Below are positions 17,338 through 26,669 of a stretch of 64,000 bases of DNA, piece after piece. The notes under the pieces are model-generated. The model made no database searches, had not been told where the DNA came from, and saw only the letters and a program-made list of their open reading frames with translations. Numbering within the stretch: the first letter of the stretch is position 1; each line of letters starts with the position of its first letter. Origin of the DNA: Oscillospiraceae bacterium (GTDB lineage Bacteria; Bacillota_A; Clostridia; Oscillospirales; WRJC01); NCBI GenBank assembly GCA_009782405.1, contig WRJC01000008.1:30239-94238 (forward strand), written 5' to 3'. A program made the position numbers and the translations under genes.

Positions 17338-18852
17338 TCATTTGTTTAAATCGTCTATATTTTTTTGGACTTTGGCCTCGAGTTTTTCGTAAAACGAGGT
17401 AAAGTTGAAATTTTTGGTTGTAGCGAGCCGCTGGCCGACATAAGCCAGGTCGAGTGAAACCGAACTGTTGAAATACCCGTAGTCATAGACCCTGCCTTCT
17501 TTGACATAATCTATCATCGCCGACGATTCGTCGTCGCGGGAATATTTTGTCTTCAGGGAAACGTCGTAAAACGCGGGCATCACAAGCCGCGAGCCCTCCG
17601 CGCAGAGAGCCTCGGCTATGACGCTCGTCCTCTCCGTGTCGGCCGCCGTGACCGGGACTGAAAGCACATTCTGTCCGGCGTCCACGTTTGTGCAATATTT
17701 GGGAGTGGACTGCTCGTATTTCGGGAGCGGCAGAATTCCGATTTCATACTCCAAATCCCTGTGGTTTACCACATCTTGCAAATATGTGGTGTAAAACAGC
17801 GAGCGCCCCGACCTGAATGCGGTGTTCAAGGGGAAATTCCCGTCTTTTGCAAGGTCGTGCATATATACGGCTTCGTCGCCCAGCATGTCGATCAGCTTAT
17901 CGACTATATCGACCGTGCGTTCGTTGTATATGGCAAGCTGCGGCGCGCCGTCGTCGCCGATCGATATTACCCGGTCGCCCCCGCAGTATAGCATGGAAAT
18001 GGGGTAGTCCCATTCGTGGCGGATCTCGACGCCGTATCTGTCCTCGCCGATTGTCATCGCCCCGTCGCCGTTTAAATCGGAGGCCCCGCTTTTGGCGATC
18101 GACATGAATTTTTCGACGGTCCATTTGCCATTCAGCACCTCGTCATACGGATATTTTATGCCGAGGCTTTCAAACAGATCCTTGTTGAACAATATGCAGC
18201 CCGTGGAAGCAAGCCCTTTGTGGCTTATATCCCCGGTGATGCAGTAAAGCTTGCCGAATGCGCTCAGATTTTTGATCGTGTCGGCGGCCCACCACGGCGC
18301 GTCGAAGTTTACATGCGGCATATTTTCAAACCAGTCCACGGCATAATTTTTCTGCGCCATTATGAAGGCCCCGGCTCCGTGCGCGGCTACTATGTCGAAT
18401 GAGTCTTCTCCCGCCAAAATCGTCTTTTGGGCGGAAGCGGCGTCCCATTCGTCTTTGTCATAATACATCGGCACGATGTTTATATTGAACCTCTCCTCGG
18501 TTTTTTTGTTGCGTTTGTAGACCGCGTCGTTTATGGCTTCGCCTATTTCGCTTTCCGCGTACATATCCGCGTTGTAATGTTCGTCGTCGCGCATATACAT
18601 CACAAAATCATATCCGTCGAAATTTCTTTCCGGCAGATTGTCCTGCACTTGGCTTTCCTGCCCTTCGTTTGCATCGCCTTCGTTTGCCCCCTCTTGGCCG
18701 ATATTGCCGGCAATGTCGTCATTTCCGTCGCCCGGCTCTTTATTGCCGCATGAGCACGCAAATGCCATGGACAAAGCGATCAATGCGGCAAACAAGCATA
18801 GGCGCCTGTTGATTTTTTTGTTTTTCCGTCCCGGTTCGTTCATAATTGGCAT
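17338..18852 (-). CDS. Extracellular solute-binding lipoprotein (orphan, paralogue 2)
   Basis: A 504-residue binding protein of the same family as the one at 2174-3670. The signal helix ends at a lipobox (FACSC or MAFAC), followed by a Gly/Asn/Asp-rich linker. Family motifs include GEAINDAVYKRNKKTEERFN near residue 105 and EIGILPLPKYE in the C-terminal half. Start 18852 has AAGGGG upstream. No transporter genes are near; copA follows upstream on the same strand with a 68-bp gap. Its 3' end touches a C5-methyltransferase fragment, a feature mirrored by paralogue 3 at the other end of this block. Confidence 0.87.
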   Translation of the reverse strand: MPIMNEPGRKNKKINRRLCLFAALIALSMAFACSCGNKEPGDGNDDIAGNIGQEGANEGDANEGQESQVQDNLPERNFDGYDFVMYMRDDEHYNADMYAESEIGEAINDAVYKRNKKTEERFNINIVPMYYDKDEWDAASAQKTILAGEDSFDIVAAHGAGAFIMAQKNYAVDWFENMPHVNFDAPWWAADTIKNLSAFGKLYCITGDISHKGLASTGCILFNKDLFESLGIKYPYDEVLNGKWTVEKFMSIAKSGASDLNGDGAMTIGEDRYGVEIRHEWDYPISMLYCGGDRVISIGDDGAPQLAIYNERTVDIVDKLIDMLGDEAVYMHDLAKDGNFPLNTAFRSGRSLFYTTYLQDVVNHRDLEYEIGILPLPKYEQSTPKYCTNVDAGQNVLSVPVTAADTERTSVIAEALCAEGSRLVMPAFYDVSLKTKYSRDDESSAMIDYVKEGRVYDYGYFNSSVSLDLAYVGQRLATTKNFNFTSFYEKLEAKVQKNIDDLNK

Positions 18853-18920
18853 AATTAATCCCCTTCAAGATTCTGTATTATTGTTTGTGGCGGTCATATC
18901 GCCCGTTTTGCCGACTTTGC

Positions 18921-21146
18921 CTATCGCATCAGCTTGAACCGCTTCAGCCTGAGCACATTTAACAGCAGTGAAATATCCGAAAAGCACATCGCCGCCGCGG
19001 CGATCATGGGGTTCAATAAGCCAAATGCCGCGATTGGGATTCCTATTATGTTATAGCCGAATGCCCAAGCCAAATTTTGCTTTATGTTTTTTATCGTCGC
19101 GCGGCTCAGCTTGATGGCGGCGGGGACATCGGACAAATCGGAGCGCATGAGGACTATGTCGGCCGACTCCATCGCGACGTCCGTGCCGGAACCTATCGCA
19201 ATCCCGATGTCGGCCTGCGCCAGCGCGGGCGCGTCGTTTATCCCGTCGCCCACCATGGCGACCCTGCGGCCCGCGGCCTGGAGCTTTTTGATTTCATTCG
19301 CTTTGTCCTGCGGCAGGACTTCCGAAAGCACACTTGCGATGCCGACTTGCTTGGCGACGGCCGACGCGGTTTTTTGATTGTCGCCCGTGATCATGAGCGC
19401 CTCTATGCCCATTTCGCATAGGGCCGCGATTGCCGAAATGCTGGATTCCTTTGCCGTGTCGGCCACGGCCACGATGCCCTCCGGCTTTCCATCGATGGCG
19501 ACGTACATGGGCGTTTTTCCCTCGGCCGCCAGTTTGTCGGAATTTGCTTGAATGTCTGCAAGCGATATGTTTTTTTCCTCCATGAGCTTGCCATTTCCCA
19601 CAAGCAAGGTTTGCCCCCCGACGACCGCTTCTATTCCGTGCCCGGTGACGGAATTGAAACTTTCGGCGCCTGAAAGTTCTATCCCCCTGTTTTGCGCCTC
19701 TTTGACAATCGCTTTCCCCAGCGGGTGTTCAGAGCCTTTTTCCGCAGAAGCCGCGAGCCGCAAAATTAATTCCGGGCATTTTTCGCCGAGAGCCAAAATA
19801 TCCGTGACTTCGGGTTTTCCGTTAGTTATGGTGCCTGTTTTGTCGAATACGACCATATCGGTTTTATGGGCGGTTTCCAGAGCTTCGCCGTTTTTTATCA
19901 AAATTCCGTTTTCCGCGCCCTTGCCCGTGCCCACCATGATGGCAGTGGGCGTGGCAAGCCCCAGGGCGCAAGGACAGGCGATGACAAGCACGGAAATGAA
20001 GATGGTCAGGGCCAATTTCAAATCGCCGCCGCTTCCAAAAAACCATGCAACCCCGGAAAGAAGCGCCGCAACGCACACGGCGGGGACGAAATAGCCGGAA
20101 ACGACATCCGCCATTTTGGCGATGGGGGCTTTGCCGTTTTGCGCATCCTCCACAAGTTTGATGATCTGCGAAAGCGCGGTGTCGCCGCCGATCTTTTCGG
20201 CTCTGAACTCTATCGATCCCGTGGCATTCAGCGAAGCAGCATACACGGGGTCGCCGGGTTTTTTGTCTATGGGCATGCTTTCGCCGGTCAGCATGGATTC
20301 GTCTATGGCAGTGGCGCCGCTTGTCACCGTTCCGTCCACCGGTATTTTTGCGCCGGGCCTCACAATGACCGCATCGCCGATTTTCACTTCTTCGATAGGG
20401 ATTTCAAACTCCGTTTTGCCACGCATGACAAAAGCGGTTTTCGGCGCGAGTTCCATGAGTTTTCTTATGGCTTCGCCCGTTCTCCCTTTTGCGGCCGTTT
20501 CGAGCGTCTCCCCGAGCGAAATCAGCGTTATTATCACTGCGGCGCATTCAAAGTAAAGCGAATCCACCGCCTCCGGATTTCCGCCTGCGATTTGAAGCGT
20601 GTTGTAGAGGCCAAGCAAAAAAGCTGCGCTCGTGCCTATGGCGATCAGCGAATCCATGTTGGGGCTCCGCCGCCAAAGCGCCTTGAAACCGACTGCGTAA
20701 ATTTCATGCCCCGTCGCCATGACCGGCAGCGCCAGGCATAGTTCGAGAAGCGCGTATGCGAGCGGGGTTTCTCGCATCATGTGGTGCAGTTCTCCTGAAA
20801 ACGGAAAGTTCGCAAAGCTCGCCATCGGGACCATGGCGATATACAGCAGGGGCAAAGAAAAAACCGCCGAAACAAAAAATTTCGCCCAAAGGCTTTTTGT
20901 CCCGCTTTCTTTTTTGCCTTCGCTTTTTGTTTGCTTTGTTTCCAAGGCTTTGTATCCCGCTTTTTCGATCGCCTCCAAGATAGCCGGCAGCAAAATTTTG
21001 TCGGGGTCGTAGGATACGGCGGCTTTTTCGGTCGCGAAATTCACCGACGCGCTGTCCACGCCCTCCAATTTTTTTATGCTTTTTTCCACTCTTTGGGCGC
21101 AGGCCGCGCAGTGCATTCCCCCGACATTTATGATTTTTTTATCCAT
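18921..21146 (-). CDS. copA: Copper-exporting P1B-type ATPase
   Basis: A 741-residue Cu+ pump. One N-terminal heavy-metal-associated domain has GMHCAAC at residues 10-16. The transmembrane CPC motif (CPCALGLATP) is at about residue 390, the phosphorylated Asp is in DKTGT at about 435, the HP motif is in GSEHPLGKAI, and GDGINDAPAL is near residue 630. The last two helices have YN (GYNIIGIP) and MCFSDISLLLN, as in copper pumps. Start is placed at ATG 21146: a promoter -10 box ends at 21186, so the ATG at 21179 would be almost leaderless, and longer frames upstream cross the promoter. No CopZ or CsoR gene is visible. Confidence 0.94.
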   Translation of the reverse strand: MDKKIINVGGMHCAACAQRVEKSIKKLEGVDSASVNFATEKAAVSYDPDKILLPAILEAIEKAGYKALETKQTKSEGKKESGTKSLWAKFFVSAVFSLPLLYIAMVPMASFANFPFSGELHHMMRETPLAYALLELCLALPVMATGHEIYAVGFKALWRRSPNMDSLIAIGTSAAFLLGLYNTLQIAGGNPEAVDSLYFECAAVIITLISLGETLETAAKGRTGEAIRKLMELAPKTAFVMRGKTEFEIPIEEVKIGDAVIVRPGAKIPVDGTVTSGATAIDESMLTGESMPIDKKPGDPVYAASLNATGSIEFRAEKIGGDTALSQIIKLVEDAQNGKAPIAKMADVVSGYFVPAVCVAALLSGVAWFFGSGGDLKLALTIFISVLVIACPCALGLATPTAIMVGTGKGAENGILIKNGEALETAHKTDMVVFDKTGTITNGKPEVTDILALGEKCPELILRLAASAEKGSEHPLGKAIVKEAQNRGIELSGAESFNSVTGHGIEAVVGGQTLLVGNGKLMEEKNISLADIQANSDKLAAEGKTPMYVAIDGKPEGIVAVADTAKESSISAIAALCEMGIEALMITGDNQKTASAVAKQVGIASVLSEVLPQDKANEIKKLQAAGRRVAMVGDGINDAPALAQADIGIAIGSGTDVAMESADIVLMRSDLSDVPAAIKLSRATIKNIKQNLAWAFGYNIIGIPIAAFGLLNPMIAAAAMCFSDISLLLNVLRLKRFKLMR

Positions 21147-21185
21147 AACCCGCAATTTTCCCTTTTTGTCGTCTGTCATATGCCC

Positions 21186-21214
21186 ATTATACCACGGAAA
21201 ATCAAAAAATTCAA
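21186..21214 (-). promoter_or_regulatory. copA promoter, extended -10
   Basis: Minus-strand TTGAAT (21214-21209), 17-bp spacer, TATAAT (21191-21186) preceded by TGG. It faces the rightward promoter of the next gene, so the 168-bp gap holds divergent promoters. Confidence 0.75.
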
Positions 21215-21251
21215 GCGTTTGCGAAATAAATATAAAACTCTTGAAAAACAC

Positions 21252-21281
21252 TTGACATTTTTCATGCCGATATGTTAATAT
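21252..21281 (+). promoter_or_regulatory. Sigma-A promoter for binding-protein paralogue 3
   Basis: TTGACA at 21252-21257, an 18-bp spacer, and TAATAT at 21276-21281 preceded by TG. It lies about 35 bp before the lipoprotein start. Confidence 0.7.
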
Positions 21282-21314
21282 TATGGCAGAAAGCAAATAT
21301 TTTGGGAGGATATT

Positions 21315-22811
21315 ATGAAAAACATAAAAATCATAATGCTGCTGGCGGCCATTTGCATCGGGTTTTCCGCATGTTCGTCCGGCAATGAGGGAACTGCGGA
21401 AAGAGAAACCGCCGCCCAGCCGGAAAACGAATTTGAAGAATCGACGAAACCGGCAATCGAGCGGCCCTACATACCCGAAGGGACAAACTACGGCGGCTAC
21501 GAATTTACGGCGCTCATACCAAACAGCTATATAGGAAACCACGAAGACGATGAAGTTTACGCTGAATCCGAAAACGGAGAACCATTGAACGATGCGATAT
21601 ACAAACGAAACAGCATAGTGGAAAGCCTTTTGGACATAAAAATCAAGTCTATAGTGGCGGATGCGGGCACAAGCGAACTTGCCGCCTACGCGAAAAAACT
21701 GATACAGTCCGGATCCGACGAGTTCGACGCGGTCGTGGGGGCGAACTGGACTCACATAGCGCTCGTCCAGTCGCGATGCCTCGAAAATCTGTACAATGTG
21801 GCAGGCATGGATCTTTCGAAACCGTGGTGGGATCAGCGCGCAATCGAGGAAATGTCGTACAAAAAAAGCAAATTGTACTACATATGCGGCGACATAAACT
21901 ATTATGACAAATACGGAATCGGGATTGTATATTTCAACAAGCGCCTATTCGCCGAAAACGGGCTCGAATACCCGTATGAAAAAGCGAGAAACGGCGCCTG
22001 GACGCTTGGCGAATTCGCCAAGCTCATAAAGGATTACACCCGCGACATAAACGGCGACGGAAAACTCGATGAAAACGACCAGTGGGGAATGCTCGAAAAC
22101 ACCGGTGGCGTATATCATTTTCTCATAGGATGCGGCGAAAAAACGGTCACTCTCGATGAAGATGGGATTCCGGCCATAAACACGATAAGCGAAAGGCACA
22201 TCCAAGTGGTATCGGCGTTAGCCGACCTGTTCTCCGACAAAAGCAACGTTTTGCTTGCGGGATCGAGCCAGCTGAGCCATATAGCGAACCCGTATGATGA
22301 CGGGATATTCAAGGTTTTCAGGGAAGGGCGCGGTTTGATGTTCTTTGAAATGATCGGCACAATACCCAATTTCAGGGAAATGGAGGACGATTTCGGCCTT
22401 CTTCCGCTTCCCAAATTCGACGAAGCTCAGAAGCAGTACCATAGTTTCACAAGCTACGGCTGGGCCACCTCATACAGCATCCCCGTGACCAATTCCGACA
22501 TAGGGCGCACCGGCACGATAATCGAAACGATGGCGGGGTATTCGACCGACACGCTCACCCCTGCGGTCATAGACGTGTCCCTCAAATCGAAATTCGCGCG
22601 CGACGAGGAATCCGCGGAAATGCTGCAGATCATATTCGACACGAAAACTTACGATTTGGGGGTGGACTACAACTGGGGCGGCTTGTACGGAGTCTATAAC
22701 GATGCAGCCGTAAACGGCTTCACGAAATTTGTCTCGTCGATGGAAAAGCAAATTCCGAAAGCCGAAAAGGACATGGAAAAAGTGATCGATTTGTTCGAAG
22801 AATTGAATTGA
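21315..22811 (+). CDS. Extracellular solute-binding lipoprotein (orphan, paralogue 3)
   Basis: A 498-residue binding protein with a short signal peptide and lipobox FSAC near residue 20. Family motifs include GGYEFTALIP, GEPLNDAIYKRNSIVE and LLPLPKFDEAQKQY. A GGGAGG site precedes ATG 21315, and it has its own promoter. It is divergent from copA and is followed immediately by a methyltransferase fragment beginning at its stop codon. No permease or ATPase genes are nearby. It is more distant from paralogues 1 and 4 than those are from each other. Confidence 0.87.
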   Translation: MKNIKIIMLLAAICIGFSACSSGNEGTAERETAAQPENEFEESTKPAIERPYIPEGTNYGGYEFTALIPNSYIGNHEDDEVYAESENGEPLNDAIYKRNSIVESLLDIKIKSIVADAGTSELAAYAKKLIQSGSDEFDAVVGANWTHIALVQSRCLENLYNVAGMDLSKPWWDQRAIEEMSYKKSKLYYICGDINYYDKYGIGIVYFNKRLFAENGLEYPYEKARNGAWTLGEFAKLIKDYTRDINGDGKLDENDQWGMLENTGGVYHFLIGCGEKTVTLDEDGIPAINTISERHIQVVSALADLFSDKSNVLLAGSSQLSHIANPYDDGIFKVFREGRGLMFFEMIGTIPNFREMEDDFGLLPLPKFDEAQKQYHSFTSYGWATSYSIPVTNSDIGRTGTIIETMAGYSTDTLTPAVIDVSLKSKFARDEESAEMLQIIFDTKTYDLGVDYNWGGLYGVYNDAAVNGFTKFVSSMEKQIPKAEKDMEKVIDLFEELN

Positions 22812-23077
22812 AGATACTGTCGGTATCTTACGAAAAAGAAGACCATGGATTGCACGAAACGCAAAAACCGCTGAAACTAATGGAATGTCTTGTGTCTCTC
22901 GTGACGCAAGAAGGAGCGATTGTGCTTGACCCGTTTGCGGGTTCCGGCACAACATGTTTGGCGGCAAAAAAACTCAACCGCCATTATATTGGCGTGGAAA
23001 TTGATGGCGGTTATGTTAAAATCGCTCGCAATCGCATATTTGACGATGTTATGCAATTGAAATTGGATATGGTTTGA
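22812..23077 (+). pseudogene. N6-adenine/N4-cytosine DNA methyltransferase, C-terminal fragment
   Basis: An 88-residue in-frame tail of a beta-class type II DNA methyltransferase. It carries motif X (HETQKPLKLMECLV) and motif I (LDPFAGSGTTCLAAKKL), followed by the usual HYIGVEID strand and a helical end. The DPPY catalytic motif and target-recognition domain, which precede these in beta-class enzymes, are missing. The fragment joins the stop codon of the upstream binding-protein gene with no gap, so translation could at best restart there; it is a relic. Its codon use differs from that of its neighbours. Compare the C5-methyltransferase fragment at 17001-17324. Confidence 0.8.
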
Positions 23078-23169
23078 AATGAAATAATATTGAAATCAAA
23101 CGAGAATGTCAAGGAGGCGCATTAGGATAGAAGCGCCGGAAAACTGAAAATGCCAAATTTTCCATTCTG

Positions 23170-24300
23170 TCAGAGCCAGCCTGTATATTGGGCCAGCAGC
23201 CTCGAATAATAGACGAAATTTTCGAGCGATATGTCGTTTGGCACGCCGTGGTCGCACGATGGGATGAATCCGCCGGCTTCTATTGCGGGCGCGATTCTTT
23301 TCAGCTCGTTTTCTATAGCCTTCCCCCCTGCGGCTATCGCCCGCTTGTCCACGCCGCCCCTGTACGCCATTTTTTTGCCGTAAGTTTCGCTGTATTTTAC
23401 TATGTCGTTGTATGCCGCCACCTCGATCGGGTCGCAGACGTTTATTCCCGCCTCTATCCATATCGGTATGAGTTCCGCCACATATCCGTCCGAATCCATG
23501 TCTATCACCCGGACCCCGTTCGATTTCAAACAGCCAATCCATTTTTTGTAGACAGGAAGCAAAAATTCCCTTGTCATCGCGGGCGAAATCATGCTGTGCG
23601 ACTTGTAGGCCATGTCCTCGGAAATATGCACTCCGTCCAAAATTATCCCCTGGGCAAAAATCCGCTCGAATATGCGCATGACGTAATCCTGCCAGAATTC
23701 GACCATTTCAGAGACAAAACCGGGGTCGTCGAGTGCCATCATGCACAGGTTCTCAAAACCGAGCCATTCCCGCAGCTGCCAAAACGGCCCGTTGACGTGC
23801 ACGGACAAGAAGCTGTCGCGCCCGTTTAGCTGCCGCACTTCTTCGAAAGTCAGCGCCTTTACCCTTTGCGGAGTTTCCGGGTCATAGCGTTTTTTCATTT
23901 CCATCCAGTCCTGATGCGTTTCGACGGGGCATTTGATCCATTTGCGGGTGACGAAATCGATCGCGTTCCTTATGTATGTATAATCGTATTTGTCGGAAAT
24001 TTCCAATATCGCGCCCATCCAGTCCTGGATGATGTAGTGCCCGTCTTTGTGTTCGATCACTTTTTCCTCGAACCAGGGGATCATCCTGTGGTCGATGTGA
24101 AAGGGCGGAACCGGTTTCGACTGCGGCAGGGTCAAATTCAACCTGTCGCGCACCACGTACTCCCACCAATTCACCTCTTTGGGCATCCCCTCGCTTTGCC
24201 AGCGCTCTATGGTCGATTTTCTCGGCCCGCCCGGCTCGAAGGGGATTTTTTCCGGGTTGGAGAATAACAGCGTGTTTAAATACAGATCGCGTTGAGTCAT
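23170..24300 (-). CDS. URO-D-like protein 2
   Basis: A 376-residue TIM-barrel protein of the uroporphyrinogen decarboxylase superfamily. Recognisable segments are SVHVNGPFWQLREWLGFENLC, the helix DDPGFVSEMVEFW, DGVHISEDMAYKS and the C-terminal GGVDKRAIAAG...GGFIPSCDHGVP. The SCDHGVP end is typical of a methyltransferase-like branch of this superfamily rather than HemE. AAAGGAGG precedes ATG 24300. It stands next to the methyltransferase relic on one side and mnmM on the other. Function unknown; sugar- or methyl-linked catabolism is an inference from the other two copies. Confidence 0.75.
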   Translation of the reverse strand: MTQRDLYLNTLLFSNPEKIPFEPGGPRKSTIERWQSEGMPKEVNWWEYVVRDRLNLTLPQSKPVPPFHIDHRMIPWFEEKVIEHKDGHYIIQDWMGAILEISDKYDYTYIRNAIDFVTRKWIKCPVETHQDWMEMKKRYDPETPQRVKALTFEEVRQLNGRDSFLSVHVNGPFWQLREWLGFENLCMMALDDPGFVSEMVEFWQDYVMRIFERIFAQGIILDGVHISEDMAYKSHSMISPAMTREFLLPVYKKWIGCLKSNGVRVIDMDSDGYVAELIPIWIEAGINVCDPIEVAAYNDIVKYSETYGKKMAYRGGVDKRAIAAGGKAIENELKRIAPAIEAGGFIPSCDHGVPNDISLENFVYYSRLLAQYTGWL

Positions 24301-24353
24301 TGCAGGATCCTCCTTTTGTTAAATTTAATTGGCCGTATAGCCATTATATGGCG

Positions 24354-24962
24354 TCAAATTCGCTTCGGGGCTTTTTTTTGGAATGCGATTATATATGGCG
24401 CGGCGGGTATGTTGACGAGTCGGTGATAAAGGCAGTCAAATTCTTTGTGGTCGAGGCTTTTCGCAAGTTCCAGAATTTCTTCGCCTTCTTTTGCGCCCTC
24501 GTCATGCCCCGGATAGGCGCATACGACGATCACCCCCCCGATTTCCAAAATTTCGAGGGCGCCCCGAAGGCATTCGAGCGTGGACTGCACCATCGTCGTT
24601 ATGGATTTGTCCCCTTTTGGGAGATATCCGAGGTTGAAAATCGCCCCGTCCAATTTTTCATGTATGTATTTTCTGAAATTTGCGTGCGAATCGCAAATCA
24701 AATGCGCGCCGGCATCAAGGCAATTCTCGCTTTCGAAGAGCTTTTTTGTCGTTTCCACGGCATCTTGCTGTATGTCAAAGGCATAGATGCTGCCCGACGG
24801 GCAGGCTTTTTTCATGTACAATGCATCGTTTCCATTTCCCATGGTGAAATCGGCGTATGTCCCGTTTTCCTTTATCGAAATGCCGAAAAGCCTTTTTGCC
24901 ATGGCCAAGATGTTTGTCAGGGACGCCCGTTTTTTGTATTCGTTTTCCGGCGTTTCATCCAT
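24354..24962 (-). CDS. mnmM: tRNA 5-(aminomethyl)-2-thiouridine-methyltransferase MnmM-type (YtqB)
   Basis: A 202-residue class I SAM methyltransferase of the YtqB/MnmM family, which finishes mnm5s2U at tRNA position 34 in Gram-positive bacteria. The family features are a SAM loop ADFTMGNGNDALYM, the acidic strand end AFDIQQDA, and FNLGYLPKGDKSITT, plus VCAYPGHDEGAKEGEEI. The start is ATG 24962, overlapping the end of trmB by eight bases; longer frames run inside trmB and are not real. It is the last gene of the fabD-trmB-mnmM operon. Confidence 0.85.
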   Translation of the reverse strand: MDETPENEYKKRASLTNILAMAKRLFGISIKENGTYADFTMGNGNDALYMKKACPSGSIYAFDIQQDAVETTKKLFESENCLDAGAHLICDSHANFRKYIHEKLDGAIFNLGYLPKGDKSITTMVQSTLECLRGALEILEIGGVIVVCAYPGHDEGAKEGEEILELAKSLDHKEFDCLYHRLVNIPAAPYIIAFQKKAPKRI

Positions 24963-25590
24963 TTTTGCCTTCCCCCGCAATTGCTTCCAGATAGCATATG
25001 GGCACGTTTTGCGAGACGAAAATTTTTTCGTACTCGGTCTGTATATTATTGTCGGGGTCAAAAAAATCGCTTTCGTACAAATCGTAGCTTTTTTTCTCCA
25101 CGGCAAAACCGTTTTCAAAAAAGCTTTTCGCCGAAAAGTCGAAAAAAGCCCTGTTGTCCGTTTTCAGCATGACTTTTGCCCCGGGCTTCGCTATTTTTTT
25201 GTAAATTTCCAAAAATGCCGCTGAACTCAGCCTTTTGCCCTTCTGATACCTTTTGTGCCAAGGGTCGGAAAAATTCAGATATATCTCCGAAATCGTCCCG
25301 GCTTCAAACAAATCCGCGAGATTTTTGGCGTCTGAAATCAAAAACCTCACATTCGGAAGATTTTCGCCCTTGGCTTTCTCAGCCGCCATCACGACGACGT
25401 CGGTGATCTTTTCGACTGCGACAAAATTGATCCCGGGAAACTTTTTGGCCATGGCGCATACAAAATTCCCCTTCCCGCAACCGATTTCCAGATGCACGGG
25501 CTTGTTTTTTTCGAACATGCTGCGCCATTCCATAAAATCCGCGCAGGCCTGTATCCTTTTTTCTGCATTTTTCTTTTTGCGCATCCTCAT
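24955..25590 (-). CDS. trmB: tRNA (guanine-N7)-methyltransferase TrmB
   Basis: A 211-residue SAM methyltransferase making m7G46 in tRNA. Diagnostic segments are HLEIGCGKGNFVCAMAKKFP (SAM binding), the VAVEK acidic strand, and the family signature LNFSDPWHKRYQKGKRL. The start overlaps the fabD stop by four bases (ATGA), and the end overlaps the mnmM start, so the three are translationally coupled. Two tRNA-modifying genes in a fabD transcript may couple membrane synthesis to growth rate; that is inference. Confidence 0.96.
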   Translation of the reverse strand: MRMRKKKNAEKRIQACADFMEWRSMFEKNKPVHLEIGCGKGNFVCAMAKKFPGINFVAVEKITDVVVMAAEKAKGENLPNVRFLISDAKNLADLFEAGTISEIYLNFSDPWHKRYQKGKRLSSAAFLEIYKKIAKPGAKVMLKTDNRAFFDFSAKSFFENGFAVEKKSYDLYESDFFDPDNNIQTEYEKIFVSQNVPICYLEAIAGEGKNG

Positions 25591-26549
25591 GTTTCTTTCA
25601 TTCTCCCCTGCAGAAATTCAAGAGCCGCCTCAAAAGTTTGGTCATCTTGGACATTGGCGAATTCTGCGGATTCGCAGGTTTTTTTCACAAATCCCGAAAG
25701 CGCTCGCCCCGCCCCGATTTCGATGTATATGCCGCAATCCGGCGACATATTTTCCAGCTCGTTTCCAAACTTCACCGGGCTTGTCATTTGTTTTGGGATG
25801 TATTCGGCCATATAACGATTTATGTCGCCGCCAAAATCGAACCGTTTGCCTGTCAGATTGGAATACAGCGGTATTTTTGGCGGGTTGAAATCCAAGGATT
25901 TCAAAAAATCGACAAGTTCGGATTGTTCGCATTGCATCAGCTTGCTGTGATATGCTCCCGCGACGTTCAGCTTCACCGTCCGGTATTTTTTATCGCCGAG
26001 TATTTCGGCCGCTTTTTCGACGGCGGCAGTTTCGCCGCTTATGACGATTTGTTTTGGGCAGTTGTAGTTCGCGGGCGCGACATACCCGACGGTTTTTTCC
26101 ACATTGCGGCACACTTCTTCGATCAATGCGTCTTCTGCGCCGATAATCCCGGCCATCGCCCCCGGGACGCGCTCACAGGCTTTTTGCATCGCGTTCCCGC
26201 GGACCGCAATCAAATCCAATGCGTCTTCGAAGCAAAGCATTCCGGAAGCGGCAAACGAAGTTATTTCGCCCAGCGAAAAACCCGCCATACAGCCGGGATT
26301 TATACCGCGCATTTCAAGCAGCTTGAATATGCCGAAGCTCATCGCGAAAATCGCCGCTTGCGCATTGTCCGTTTTTGAAAGCATTGCCTCGCTTGCGCAT
26401 ATATGCTTCAAATCTATCTTGAGCCGCTCGCTTGCCTTTTCGAATACATCTCTGAAAGCCGCGTATTTTTCGTACAAACCGAGCCCCATCCCCGCATATT
26501 GGGCACCCTGGCCGGTAAATAAAAAAGCGATTTTATCCATTTTATCCAC
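25587..26549 (-). CDS. fabD: Malonyl-CoA:ACP transacylase
   Basis: A 320-residue enzyme moving malonyl from CoA to acyl carrier protein. The family shows FLFTGQGAQYAGMG at the start, the nucleophile Ser in AGFSLGEITS near residue 90, and the His in AGAYHSKLM near residue 198. The GTG at 26549 is favoured over ATG 26540 because the GGGGA site is better spaced, but either is possible. It runs leftward and divergent from fabH, with a TTGCAT-N17-TATAAT promoter at 26583-26611. Confidence 0.94.
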   Translation of the reverse strand: MDKMDKIAFLFTGQGAQYAGMGLGLYEKYAAFRDVFEKASERLKIDLKHICASEAMLSKTDNAQAAIFAMSFGIFKLLEMRGINPGCMAGFSLGEITSFAASGMLCFEDALDLIAVRGNAMQKACERVPGAMAGIIGAEDALIEEVCRNVEKTVGYVAPANYNCPKQIVISGETAAVEKAAEILGDKKYRTVKLNVAGAYHSKLMQCEQSELVDFLKSLDFNPPKIPLYSNLTGKRFDFGGDINRYMAEYIPKQMTSPVKFGNELENMSPDCGIYIEIGAGRALSGFVKKTCESAEFANVQDDQTFEAALEFLQGRMKET

Positions 26550-26582
26550 TTGTGCAATTTCCCCGTTTTTTTGTTTTTATAT

Positions 26583-26611
26583 ATTATACACCATATTTGC
26601 CGTATATGCAA
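26583..26611 (-). promoter_or_regulatory. fabD operon promoter
   Basis: Minus-strand TTGCAT (26611-26606), 17-bp spacer, TATAAT (26588-26583), about 35 bp ahead of fabD. The fabH -10-like box is 76 bp away on the other strand, so a common regulator could bind between them. Confidence 0.7.
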
Positions 26612-26663
26612 CAAAATTTTTATTTTATTTGATTCCATTCAATATTTGCTAACATATTTGGGG

Positions 26664-26669
26664 TATAAT
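26664..26669 (+). promoter_or_regulatory. Probable -10 box of the fabH operon
   Basis: TATAAT directly precedes an ATG at 26670. No good -35 box lies 16-18 bp upstream. If this is the real -10, transcription starts inside the first codons of the longest fabH frame. Confidence 0.45.

Noticed and set aside
21147..21755. Long N-terminal extension of copA
   Set aside because: The extension crosses two promoters and the start of another gene; the copper-binding domain begins at 21146.
17001..23077. An intact restriction-modification system
   Set aside because: Only one N-terminal and one C-terminal methylase fragment are present, with no restriction enzyme or catalytic motifs.
26550..26669. Extended fabH start
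   Set aside because: The added residues come from an AT-rich promoter region with no ribosome site.
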